The translations under genes and the position numbers were made by a program. Source: Fistulifera solaris (Eukaryota > Bacillariophyta > Bacillariophyceae > Naviculales > Stauroneidaceae). From it: a stretch of 64,000 nt of DNA. Numbering within the stretch: position 1 is the first letter of the stretch; each line of letters opens with the position of its first letter. Shown one piece after another: positions 45,381 through 56,181 of the stretch. A model generated the notes under the pieces. It saw only the letters and a program-made list of their open reading frames with translations, was not told the origin of the DNA and did no database searches. The stretch is from assembly GCA_030295235.1 (NCBI GenBank), contig AP026129.1, positions 496,001 through 560,000 of the forward strand, given 5' to 3'.

Positions 45381-45590
45381 TCATAGCATGGAATTCAGTA
45401 AACAAATATCCAGTGTCCCCTCATTATGACCCACCATCGGCCGTTCCGAACCAACACATAGAATATACCAGCCGCGTAGCCCGTGGCTGAGTGGGACGAA
45501 ATCATCGCCACGTGCGGATTGGGGAATTTCCTCCCGTTCCCGAATCTGGTGCATATAACAAATCTGAAAGAAAGGTGAGATCTCATACAT
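45381..45590 (-). CDS. Possible small protein or exon
   Basis: The frame MYEISPFFQICYMHQIRERE continues to HGLRGWYILCVGSERPMVGH and ends LDICLLNSML. A TTTCTTTCAG just inside it could also be an acceptor, making this the last exon of a longer gene. No family is recognised. Confidence 0.3.
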   Translation of the reverse strand: MYEISPFFQICYMHQIREREEIPQSARGDDFVPLSHGLRGWYILCVGSERPMVGHNEGTLDICLLNSML

Positions 45591-46375
45591 GCCAACGACT
45601 GACTGCACTACCCCATCACTCAGACGGAAATTCGTAAATTAACGTTGAGTACGTTATGTTCACTTTACACAGAATTCAAGAGAAGGGAAATATGAAACCG
45701 ACCAGCAACATTTCTCACTAGATGCGCCAAATCACTGGCTTTGCTTCCTTGCTCGTCGTAGATGTTCTAGTCAACTAACATGTCACCGGCTCCATCTTCT
45801 CCGACCGCTTCGTCGCGCTAGCTTTACTGCCCCATTATATACTGTTTTTAAAGCCTGTCGCTGCTTTACCGGGATAGTCCTTGACGATGATTCAAAACCT
45901 TTTCTTTTCTCTAGTTCGAGTAGAGACGACGAGGGTCTCTAGCGCTGTATCACCGACAGTGTCGTCCTTTCTGAAGTTCAACATAAAAGAGAGATTTATG
46001 TAGGAAGTTATGAATAATGTTGAATCATTCGTTTGAATAATTAAGCAAAGATCGTGCCTGTCGATCATTCTCGCCTTTATTATTATTCAAGCATTATTTA
46101 TTTCGCGTTGCGTTATTGCGTTTTTGCACAATAAATAATAACAACGGAGCCACAATAACACTTCAACGCACATCGATTAGAGTTGGAGGAAGGGGTGGAG
46201 ATTTTTTCACTATACTTCAGAAAGTGGCCTCGATAGCTTGCTTCCACGTTTCAATGGTTTCGTCATTCCGCCGTGTTCCTGCCAGCAGCTGGATCGTATC
46301 TTGGAGGTGTCATATTCTCAATTGCTACCATCAGTCTTTCATGAAATACAAACAGTCGAATTATTATCTCGAATC
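45591..46375. other. Intergenic region without a supported gene
   Basis: AT-rich stretches (TTATTATTATTCAAGCATTATT near 46080) and the promoter of the next plastid-protein gene. No RNA or gene is recognised. Confidence 0.5.
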
Positions 46376-47237
46376 ATGTTGCGCCTAGCAGCGAAACGAA
46401 AAGGAATGAAAACGTATCGAAGAAAGAAATTGTTGTTTACCGCAGCAGCAGCGGCTCTTTCGACTCACGCGCAGGCGTTCGTGGTGTCACCCCCATTGTC
46501 TCCCCCGCACAGCAATTCGCACGGACGTCGTTTCTTATCATTCGCTTCAATCGCGTCGCTTCTCATCCAAAGATGAAGGGATATTGGGAGGTTTGAAGAA
46601 AATGGCGAAAAAAGTTCTCCCGAGTAGCTGGTTTCAGTCGGAGCAAGAAAAGAAAGCGGCGATAGAGCGGAAACGAGTCAATGATGAGTTTCAAGGAGGA
46701 CTGCAAGAAATGCTAAAAGATGCACCTTTGCCTATACGAATGGTGGGAAGCATGGTGGCTCCCATGATTTCGAGTGCCATGTCCGGTTTGGCGGAAACGA
46801 TGGCCGAACAGCAACAAGCGGTTTCGAATGTGCAAGAGGATGCCAAGGCTTACCTGTTGGCGGATCCGGCGGTGGCGCGGCTTTTGGGAGACGGTCCCAT
46901 TCAATTAGGTGCGCCGTTTTCTCAATCGAGCAGCACTTCGTCGATCAATGGAAAGACTACGTCAAAGGTGGAAATCGCGTTTCCTGTACAAGGATCCATG
47001 GCATCGGGGATCGTCCGAGCGTCTTCGGCCAATGGTACATTGCAGCAACTGATTTTACAAGCATCCGGAACTTCTATTGCTGTTAGCTTGTCAAGTAGAA
47101 CGCCGCGGACGTCGTCGTTCCGATCGGGGAAAACCAACAACAAGGGCAGAGATGATATCATTGAAGCAGAGATTATTGACAAAACACACAGCGCTAGAGA
47201 GGATCCCCTGCTAGCGTTTAATTATAGTGAAAAATAG
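46376..47237 (+). CDS. Plastid-targeted protein of unknown function
   Basis: The ATG at 46376 gives a signal peptide (LLFTAAAAALSTHAQAFVVS) with QAF|VV at the cleavage point, a diatom plastid motif. One A too many near 46550 separates this leader from the body; without it the text reads RRFSSKDEGILGGLKKMAKK. The ~200-residue mature part contains VLPSSWFQSEQEKKAAIERK and a beta-rich C-terminal half (KVEIAFPVQGSMASGIVRAS). It may be a conserved stramenopile protein, but I cannot assign a family. Confidence 0.65.
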
Positions 47238-47526
47238 GTAAAAGTAGAGAATTAAAATCGCTTAATTTAGTTGCTTGATGCTTTTTTAGACAGGGAACCC
47301 CCGACTCGCAATTTGCTATGTTGTGGCCCATATTCTTGCAATGTGGCGCACTGAATGGTTTTCCGACTCAAAGGCGATGAGCTAGGCGTTTAAAGCCGAG
47401 TCCGATAAACATGCGCTGACTAAATGTGACAATGACATTTGAGCTAATATGAAGATATTTAAATATTACATGCAAGTTTAAGTTGGCTACCTGAGGATTT
47501 TGCCGTTCGACTTTACTTCGTCTTGA

Positions 47527-48959
47527 TTACGAAAACTCGCGATCCGGAAATACGCGTGGCGCGATCAAAGTCCAAATGTACAATCCCATCGCGAACCACT
47601 GACTGATACCAATCATTGCCATGTTGACCCGGCCGATCATGGGATTTGCAGCACTGGCTTCACTTTCAAGACTTCCCCATCCTGTGAGCGTCATGGCAAC
47701 CCAGCACGAAATGAGCGCCATGACCACATTAAGTTTCCATGTATCCTTAGGAAATGACTCATTTTCAATGTGTTGCTCAGTGACGAGTCCAGATGTGACC
47801 TGAGAATCTGGCTCGAGAAACGGGACGTCTAAGTTTGTGCCCTGGACCTGGGAAGGATTACTGCTTGCTACAGGCCGCGCCGACTGAACACCATCGACAT
47901 TAAGACGTTCTTCGGCCGTCCATGAAAATCCAGTCCACGCTAAACTTAACGCCGTCAGTGTCAAGCCGATTGCGATACCCCAAGAATCGTTGGTTCCCAA
48001 CGTGGGATTGCATTCCGCGTGTGGATTCTTCGACACCATGCTGTACGCCAAATACGTCGAATACATGCTCATGACACTACTTGTCAATAAACTACCCTCC
48101 GGACCCGACAACTGAATCCCCGTCATGGCTGCAATGCCCACGAGCGTCAAGGAAATGATCCAGTTGTTTCCGGCGCAATCCCCAAAATGCGTGTAGAGCA
48201 AAATAATCCCCGCCAAACTCATTCCGTACAAGCCAATACAAGATGCTACAATCGCATGCAGCCAGACATTACCACTTCCGTATTCGAGACGATCGGCTTT
48301 ATCCGCTCGATCGACCCAATCCTCATTCCAGTTGTACGCCACATCAATAAGAATGATTTGTTGCAATACACAAAAGATCATAGCCCCGAGCCGCGCGAAG
48401 CGCAAAAAGCGACACTGAAGAGCGGTGCACTGGGTACAATCACCGTGGCGAGTAATAAGAGAAAGAAGATACCAAATTTGGACGGCCACACTTCTCGATT
48501 GAGCGTCGGACGACTTTTGGTAGCGACCGCCGCCACACCAAAAAACAAGGTCGACAACGCCATCGGACGATAGACTCCGGCGTGTCCGGCGCATTGCACT
48601 AAATTGTATCCTTGACAAGAATCATACCAAGCGTGATACGTCAATTTTCCCATTCCAGGAAGCCAACGATACATTTTCCAGAGAATGCCACTTTGATTCA
48701 CGATTGCCGGACCGACCGTGTATTGAAACCACAAAGCCATTGCAATGGCTAAACTCAATAAAAGTACGGATCGTTTGCGTCCCGTCGTTCCTTCTCCGGT
48801 TCCGCCCAAACAGGACTGCACGACACTCCCCACCGCGTTGCAGCAGCAATACGTGAGTCCCATTGTCACGGTCGAACTGATCAAGGCACCCTTTTGTAAC
48901 ATAAGTGCGTGTGAGGCAATTAGTTTTGATGCAGACATTGCAGCGCCAAGACTTACCAT
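47527..48959 (-). CDS. SERINC: SERINC/TMS family multipass membrane protein
   Basis: Serine incorporators are ten-helix membrane proteins linked to phosphatidylserine and sphingolipid handling. Family landmarks are ILIDVAYNWNEDWVDRADKA, GPEGSLLTSSVMSMYSTYLA, CNPTLGTNDSWGIAIGLT and the end WTLIAPRVFPDREFS, which parallels human WTLVAPLVLTNRDFD. The Cys run YCCCNAVGSV near the N-terminus also fits. One extra T near 48404 joins APLFSVAF to LRFARLGAMIFCVLQQ. ATGs at 48959 and 48938 are both possible starts; the first is followed by GTAAGT, so it may instead mark a splice donor. Confidence 0.9.
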
Positions 48960-49103
48960 TTGGTTGTGTCAATTAGTTGTGATTTGAACAAAAGAGAATT
49001 ATAGAGAGTTATGATTGACTAATTTTGATGTTTATGTTCTTCTTGTCAACGAGAGATGCCGCAAAAAAGAAGCTGATGACACTCAGACGTAAAAACACCC
49101 TCA

Positions 49104-49214
49104 CCCAGATTTTCTGGGAACTTGAAATTCACTCTCCCAGATTTTCTGGGTACGTGAAAACACCACTGAATTTCTATGCAAATGAAGTTATCACATACAC
49201 AGATTTTCTGCCTA
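49104..49214. repeat. Three palindromic CAGATTTTCTG repeats
   Basis: CCCAGATTTTCTGGGAACTT (from 49104), CCCAGATTTTCTGGGTACGT (from 49136) and ACAGATTTTCTGCCTACTTG (from 49199) share a core with six-base complementary arms (CCCAGA/TCTGGG) around TTT, followed by a TGAA-ending tail. Confidence 0.7.
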
Positions 49215-49382
49215 CTTGAAGAGACCACATAACAGATTTTGAAGAGCACGCGACAACTGACAACACCATGCTACTGCCCTAGCTTGTTTCTCACTCACAT
49301 GCGCGTCGTTATTCAGTCTTTAAGTCAAATTAATCGTTACAAAGTCATACACGTTTTTACATCCCTCTACTTTTACAAGTAA

Positions 49383-49855
49383 ATTTTCTGTGCACGTTCT
49401 TGCTGACGTTTTTTTACGCTAAACAAGCACAGCGTGCCGCATTTTGAGCAGTCGTCAAACGGAATTTCCGACAGACGTTTTTTGCCTAAGCAGAAAATCT
49501 GTGCCGCAATTTTTATTTAGACTAGGCTACCAGCGTAAACGGAAATTCTAGCTGATGTTTTCTGAATGAACAGAAAATCTGTGCCGCCATTTTTGTGTAG
49601 ACCAAGAATCCATAGTCGTAAAACGGAAATTCTGGCTGACGTTTTTTTGCATAAAACAGACACTCTGTGCCGCATTCTGAAATGACGGAAATTCTGGCTG
49701 ACGTTTTTTTGCATCAACAGAAAATCTGTCTCGCATTTTCTGTATTCATTCGTCGAACGGAAATTCTGGCTGACATTTTTTCAATCCGAACAGAAAATCT
49801 GTGACGTACTTCCAGTACAAGAAGTAGTCTTCAGACGGAAATTCTGGCGATTGCC
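49383..49855. repeat. Irregular array of ~50-bp palindrome-bearing units with variable spacers
   Basis: Six units begin with CGGAAATTCTGGCTGACGTT (or a close variant) at 49460, 49540, 49624, 49686, 49758 and 49836, with a worn copy at 49383 and the last one truncated. Each full unit then holds a T run, AACAGAAAATCTGTGCCGC and ATTTT. The unit-to-unit distance is 62-84 bp because the 12-33 bp between cores differ in sequence. Each core holds the palindrome ACAGAAAATCTGT, the complement of the theme seen at 49104-49214. The minus strand is partly open but only as repeats of KTSARISV-like text. Confidence 0.75.
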
Positions 49856-50051
49856 AGCCTCGCCGATTTTGCCGTGGACAACGAGCATGCTTGCGAAGCG
49901 GACGGTCGAGGGTATGGGCTGTAATGTAGAGGTACTTGTTCATGGTAGCTTGTTTCATTCATCGCGCTCCCCGAACGCACCATAATTTTTGATTGCCCTC
50001 GACTCCTCACTATCCATCTTCATCCCTTTGTCTTTCATTTGAATCATTCTC

Positions 50052-51476
50052 ATGGACAACAATAATAAAAAGAAGAAGGATACGGATACCAGTGCGGTGG
50101 AAGCTGGTCGTGCAATCGACCGGAGCTTTTTCGAATCCTTGACGGATGCACAACTGGCCCAGCATGTTTTCCCTTTGTCTCTTGACAACAAGTCAAGGTT
50201 GGCAATTGTGTATCATTTTATCGATGAATTCTATCGCCGCTTTGGTCTCCGCGTGTCACATAACCCGACGGAGAAAAAATGGTACCCCGGCTCTGCCCCT
50301 GGCGATGACACGGCCAAGAAACCGTTTGTCCATATATTCCGCGAAGATAATCATTGGCACTGTGATCTCTATTGCAGTGATTGCCGCGATTGCCGGGATA
50401 CGTGTGCCGGGAAACTAGGAAAGGATTACACCAAGTTCCTTGGGGAGGTCACTGTGGTAGCTACAATTACGTTCAAGACCCTTCCAAGCTCCAAGAAAAA
50501 AGACACCTTGTACAGGGGCTTCGTGTCTCATCTATACTATCATCACGTCCACAATGACGGCGGCGACTTGAAGCAGTTAATGAGTAGTGGGTGGTGCATT
50601 TTGTCGACACCTCATGACTTGGCTGGTGTTTACGATAAGGGAATGGCTCATTGTAAGGAGTACCTCCATCCCGACAAAGGTAACAAGGTTCAGCAACACG
50701 AAAACTTGGTGCCCATCAATTTGGGATCTGGTGAAAAATCCATGGACAACAGGTACCATTTGATGATGTCAAAAAGGGAAAAAGCTGGGATGAAAGGCTT
50801 GTGAATGCGTGTTGCAATGATGAGCCTGACGGTGCTAGCCTTGTGGAGCTCACGAAACACCGACAGGTGATTGTCTCTCTCTTCTATGCTATTTGCTGCA
50901 GGCTTGGATTGGACAATATCGCATCTCCTTTCATATACCCCATGCGTGGCTTTCTTATCCAGAATAGCGAGAAGAACCGCCGCGTGAATCCGCAATGCCG
51001 TCTTTTCTGCAACGAGGAGTCATTGCTAGCCGGCGGTTTTGCTCATTCACCTTCTGTCCCTGCTCAACCCGTCCATTGCGATCACCCTGATTGTGAACAA
51101 TTTCTTGGAACCGTTGTGACGGAATATCCACCAACTGAAACCGATCTTGGGCAACTTCTTGATGCTGGGATGACCTTCATTCATCCCTTGTCGGAACAAG
51201 GAAGACTGGTCCACGTTCTCAAGTCCCCGCTTCATATTCAGCCGCACCAAACACTTGTCTTTTTTGGGAAATGTTGCTCACGCAGGGGCTACTCATCATT
51301 TGAAGAAAGATGACTCACGCAAGCCTACCTGGCCGGCTCTTCATGTCCATATCGATGTCAAGAACAATGAAAGAGGAAGTCCTCTTTTGATCGACAAGGA
51401 CGACACACATCTGATTTTTAAGAAAGTGAATCCTTCTGAACCTAAATACACACCAAGCAAGAGGAAAAAGATTTGA
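50052..51476 (+). CDS. Orphan protein with a Cys/His-rich middle and a cupin-like C-terminal motif
   Basis: About 475 residues once two one-base jumps are allowed (near 50802, one T short; near 51262, one base too many). It starts MDNNNKKKKDTDTSAVEAGR. HWHCDLYCSDCRDCRDTCAG near residue 102 could bind metal. The C-terminal region has HQTLVFFGNVAHAGATHH and TWPALHVHIDVKNNERGSPL; a strand with HAGA followed by an LHxHID strand recalls double-stranded beta-helix (cupin or 2OG-oxygenase-like) folds. The fold is inference from these two motifs. It has no signal peptide. A multi-copy lineage-specific family is possible. Confidence 0.55.
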
Positions 51477-52289
51477 GTCACGACCACCAGTGTGCGTTCT
51501 TGTTTTCTTCACCACGAATCATTGCAGTATACAGAACTTCTGCTATTTCAAAAGAGTCTCTCTCAGAAACAACACGCTCTTTAAAGCACTCTTTTATGTT
51601 CACAACTCTATTCTATTTGAAAATTGTATAAAAGATTAGTCTAATCGGATGTTCATATTTTGAAACCTCGTTCCGACGTTGACAGTGTGTTCTGATTAAC
51701 GCTAAATACGTGTCCAGATTTTACACCGGGCGACTCAGTGTGTCCGTCTGCCAAAACAAGCATGCTCAAAAAAGGTGATGACGGACTCAGAATTCCCATG
51801 TGTAGAGACCTACAAACGCACTTTGGAGTATTTACTCATCACTCATCACGTTTCGCGACTCATGAATGAGATCCAGTCGCGGCATCGTAAACCTAAATTT
51901 AGGACTTGGGACTACAGTGCATTGGATGACTTTCTCACTGGTGATCAAGTCACGAAACAGAAATGTAGTATAAGAGAAAGCACTTCGGAGTGAAAACGAA
52001 TAATGATTCTAGTCTACCAGTATGATCGACAAGTTGAAAGCCAACGTCACGAATTGTAGTGATCACGTTCCGTGACTTATTATTGAGAACTAGTCGTTGG
52101 ATCAGGACTATATCTGTATATACTTCGCGGATGGGCATCGTACCAGCAGGCGACACAGTTTCGACATAATTAATCAAGTGCTGCAATGGAAATGCAAAGC
52201 AGCGCTAGAACACGCGAAGAAACGATTTTTATCACTCCTGACCGAAAACCAGCCGCAGTGAATTGCAGGTGTGTTTCGGGTTTACTTTT
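51477..52289. other. Intergenic region without a supported gene
   Basis: Repeated words of the type ACTCATCACTCATCACGTTT near 51835 and short non-coding frames only. Confidence 0.5.
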
Positions 52290-53478
52290 CTATAGTTTTA
52301 TACGAAAGAACGCTTGAACCTTGCGTTCAATGGATGTAATCAATTTGTCCAGCCACGTAGCATCGAGATCATCTTGGACGGAATGTTGTCCTGGTTTTAT
52401 ACTATGTGGATGAACATCCCCTACAGCATTCACATGTTCATTGACTGGTTTGATTTCTTCGTCTGTGGAGCTGTCGCCTTCCATTTTCTCCGTCAGTTCG
52501 AAGAGATCGAACGGATCAGAAATAGACGAAGAGGAGGAAGAAGACACTCCTCTTGGTCTTCCAAATTTCCGACAGATCGAATTCCGGTACATCCAGTTTC
52601 TGAGTCGCCACGACAATAGCGACTGCAGTCAAAGTTAACGCCAGTACTTTTCGAACGATTCCTGACTTTGGTTGTGCTACCAACCAATGAGGCGGTATCC
52701 CTTCCACTGGTCGAGGCAATTGTTTTTCAGCCACCAAGAAAGCAATTTCTGGCTTCATGAATTTCACTTCGTCTCGTTTGTACTTGAGATCTTTGATGAG
52801 TTTTCTTCGCGTGACAGCATCGACCGTGGTTGATTTGGAGGGCGTCGGAGGTGCAACCGGTGGTTCGGCTTCGAAATCTTCATCATACGCGTCGGCGAGA
52901 TCTAGTGGATCTACATTGGCAGAACTGTCATCTTCGACTAAAGTAGGATCGTCTTGCACACTATCCTTACTCGAAACATTGCTATCTTCTGTGACTTTTG
53001 TTTCTGCCGCAGATTGTTCGATTACTTCGTCGTTCGCGATATTTCTATCGTAACGGATAGCCTCTTCGACTTCTGGCTCTGTTACAATCTCCTCTTCGGC
53101 TTCTGAGTTTTCTTCGACTTCTGGTTGTACCGCATTGTCGTCCTCAGCTTCCGATTGTGCCGAATCCTCAGCACCGTCCTGTAGCAACTCCTCGCTTTCA
53201 CTGTCGGCTTTTTCCAATTCCTCCCCATCTTCATTTACTGACGGATCAAATGCTCTAGTTTCCTCCACATCCGATAATGTATCCTCGCTATCCCAGTCTA
53301 ATGACACTTCAGGTTCCGATTCGTCACCACTGTATTCGTCTTCGGAGACTCCATCAACATGATCGCTCCCCCCTCGCATTTTGGCTACCACAACCCATCC
53401 TATCGGGCCCCACTGACGAGCCGCGACAGTAATCTTGGTCAAAGCGGATAAAAACAGCAAATATTGCCTCACGTTCAT
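52290..53478 (-). CDS. Acidic secretory-pathway membrane protein, unknown function
   Basis: The ATG at 53478 gives a signal peptide (MNVRQYLLFLSALTKITVAA). About 190 residues dominated by Glu, Asp, Ser and Val follow (SEDEYSGDESEPEVSLDWDS), then KLIKDLKYKRDEVKFMKPEI and a membrane segment (VLALTLTAVAIVVATQKL). A Ser run and an acidic tail (FDLFELTEKMEGDSSTDEE) close it. One base too many near 52560 separates the tail; it is joined as WKTKRVSSSSSSS. An ATG at 53637 is an alternative start but would hide the signal peptide. The composition suggests a calcium-binding or ER lumenal role, but nothing proves it. Confidence 0.65.
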
Positions 53479-54146
53479 TTTTTTGCTTAATGCCTTTTGA
53501 AATAAGAAAATAAGAAAGAATGTATGTCTGCAAAAGAGACAATGATGGAAAAATGCCATAGCAATCGCAACACAAATGGCGGTGCGCGGATCTTGAATTT
53601 TGGTCCCCTCGCTTTTCACGTCGGCCGACGCAATCATCTAATAATCAATGACGTTCGTGACGTCAGTGCGGCACCAACGAAGCAATGCTTCTCATGACTG
53701 AAAGTTCAGTCCTGACGGAAAACGCCCCAACACTCGGAGCGATAGTAACTTTTTACGCATAGAAAGAGAGCTTTTTGAAGTCAATGCTGGAGCGGATCAT
53801 AGCAAATGCAGATTAACTATCTTCTGCTTTTAGATAAAAACAACAAATGCTTAGTCAAACAAAGTAATGTTTAGGTACACGAGAATCATTGAAACACTTC
53901 TCTGGCTCATGACTGAAAACGCAATCGTGGATAAAGCCTTTTGAAAACCTTTTAAAACGATCATTGCAATATCGTGGTCGGAAATTTAAAGTAAGATGAG
54001 AAAAATGATTGTTTTGCGATTATTTGTGGATCTCTTCGTATTTTTGTTCGGGGTGCGTGATGCTACATCGTTGAGAAAGTTGGCTAATTTTGTATTAGGC
54101 GTGATGGGCGTCTAGCTTCTTATTCAGTAACATTTTTTCACTCTAT
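53479..54146. other. Intergenic region without a supported gene
   Basis: It holds the promoter of the acidic protein gene and the 3' flank of the IFRD gene. Only short, AT-rich non-coding frames occur. Confidence 0.5.
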
Positions 54147-55668
54147 TCATTTAACAAGAAGTCGTTCTTGTAATTTTTCTTTCTTTCTACGGTCTTTGCT
54201 ACGTTTCTGATCTTGTAGCTTGGATGCTTCACTCGTTTTAGATAACAACAATCTCTTCTCTAACTGTGAAAAACTGTTGCCTTTGTCATTTACGCTCGAT
54301 CCGTCCAAACCAAACATGAACTGCAAAGTCGGATTCGTCAATAACTGATTCTGAAAGCCACCTTGGAGACAATGGCGCACGAAACTCAGCTGAATAATTT
54401 CTTTCCAACTCGTCAACTCAAGCGTTGTACCGTTGCGAAATTGCACGACTTCTTCGGGTGATTCGTTGTCCACCAATGTGGCCATGAATTCGCGAAAGGT
54501 GGCCCGCTGTGCTTTTTTTGGCCTTCTTGCTCAAGTTGTAACCCGACTCTGTTGACAACTCGGATATGCGTTGTTGCGCTAGATCTATGATGGGTTCCCA
54601 TTCGGAACCTTCCCACGATCCTTTGTGAAATTGACGGGCTGTCACGTTCGCCCCGTCGTCCCCGCCCGTCTGCCACCTCGCTTCATGGATCAGTGCGAGA
54701 CATTCTCCCGCGGCAGCGCGCAAGTCCCCGTGCATTTCATCTAATGATTCCTGTAACAAAGTCAGAATCGCAAGTCCCCGTCCCATTTGCCCTTCATCCT
54801 GACCGGACAAATCGAACTCAGATAATCCCGTCGCCAAGAGTCCCCAGCAATCGAGAGCCGTCGCACGTAGAGCTGGTGGCACTGATTCGTTGCGCCATTC
54901 TGGTTTCGCTATTTCTTCACACAAATCCATCCACGCTTCGGTGGTTGCCGAATCTTGGTGTAAGATTGCTGTATTGACCAGCACGGACATACACATGGCG
55001 CGAAGTGCAGCCATCCGCACGGCGGTGGCGCGTTGAATAGTTTGGATCACACTGCGGAGTTGTCGATCGAGTGACTGACACCACTCTTCCTCGTCGTGTC
55101 CCAAAACGACCGACGTTGCTTCGAGTACGCGACAGGCCGCATACTGCTCGGAGGGCGGTCCCGTTCGAATTGCATGAAACGCCGCCTGTCGAATAAGATC
55201 CGTATCAATGACTTCGTGAAAATTCCGTGTATCGGCGAATTGTGTGAGTGCTTTGAAGGCCCTTCGGAGCTTAGCTTCACGGCGGGTGGCACGTTTCTCG
55301 CTCGCATACTCATTGAGTCCTTCCAGAGCATCTTGTAGCCTGGACTGACGAGCGGCTGCAGTGTTGTTTTGATCGTCATTCTCAGTACCGACTTGCCAAA
55401 AGTCAGAGTCTGTCGACGAAATACAAAGGGTGAGAACCATTCTCTGGCTGTAAAACATTTGACGCTATTGTTCTGTTTATTCGAGCGTACCTTCAATGGT
55501 TCCATCTAGATCGTCTCCTTCAAAAGCAGATTCATAGGTACCGAGTGAATCGGCAATGGTGTGTTCTTCGGAAAGGGCGTCGAAAGCCTCGGCCGGGTCG
55601 TCGGTGTCACCAAACTGCCCTCTTTTGCGCTGTTGTGAATGTGGTTTCTTTTTTGCCATTTCTTCCAT
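54147..55668 (-). CDS. IFRD (interferon-related developmental regulator) family HEAT-repeat protein
   Basis: IFRD proteins are helical-repeat nuclear or ribosome-associated regulators conserved in eukaryotes. Exon 1 (55491-55668) starts MEEMAKKKPHSQQRKRGQFG; an 81-bp intron (55410-55490) joins GTIE to DSDFWQVGTENDD. The helical body includes KRATRREAKLRRAFKALTQF and MHGDLRAAAGECLALIHEAR. The C-terminal IFRD domain reads QRATFREFMATLVDNESPEE then VVQFRNGTTLELTSWKEIIQ, matching the family's FRDVLRxVEExExPEExVKF...LxLDSW. One A too many in a 7-A run near 54517 splits the two parts. ATG at 55668 is first in frame. Confidence 0.8.
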
Positions 55669-56181
55669 ATGCGTGTGCCTCAACTGAAGGAAGAGCGCTT
55701 TGTGTTCCTTTTTTTCTTTTTTATGTTGGATGACCAGTACAAAGTATTGATTTGTGTTGATGGCTCGTCTCCCAAACGTTCTTCTGTTTCATGACGGACG
55801 CTTCTCATTCATGTCTACAAAGTATATTTCCCTCCATTTCCATTATCTTCAAGAAAGCATTACCTTTGCGACACTACCAATGGGAGGAGTGGCAGCAAAG
55901 GCGGACGATGGATAGACGCGAGTCGTGATCTTCATTCAAACATGTCGATGACGCACACAAGCTGGACGATCGCTTTCGCTTTTTTTACGGCACTGAACTA
56001 CACTTTAGACGAGACTACTGCACCACCACTGCTAGTAACCCGTGGTTTGCGACGATGAACGGGGTCGCCGTTGGCCGTTGTGGTTGAGATGAAGACCAAC
56101 CTGGTATGAAGCCGGTTGCCTTGAAAGGGTTTTATCCTTTGTTCAACGCTCCTGCACCACTATTTGATCAATAATATTAAC
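55669..56181. other. Divergent promoter region of the IFRD and processing-peptidase genes
   Basis: No gene is seen in these 513 bp. A pyrimidine-rich TTCCTTTTTTTCTTTTTTATG tract lies near 55710. Confidence 0.5.

Noticed and set aside
45474-45560. tRNA-like start (GCCCGTGGCTGAGTGG) on the plus strand
   Set aside because: It resembles an A box of a Leu/Ser tRNA, but the expected B box and acceptor pairing are absent.
49383-49855. CRISPR array
   Set aside because: There are repeats with differing spacers, but repeat copies are imperfect, spacers vary in length, no cas genes exist, and the surroundings are eukaryotic nuclear DNA.
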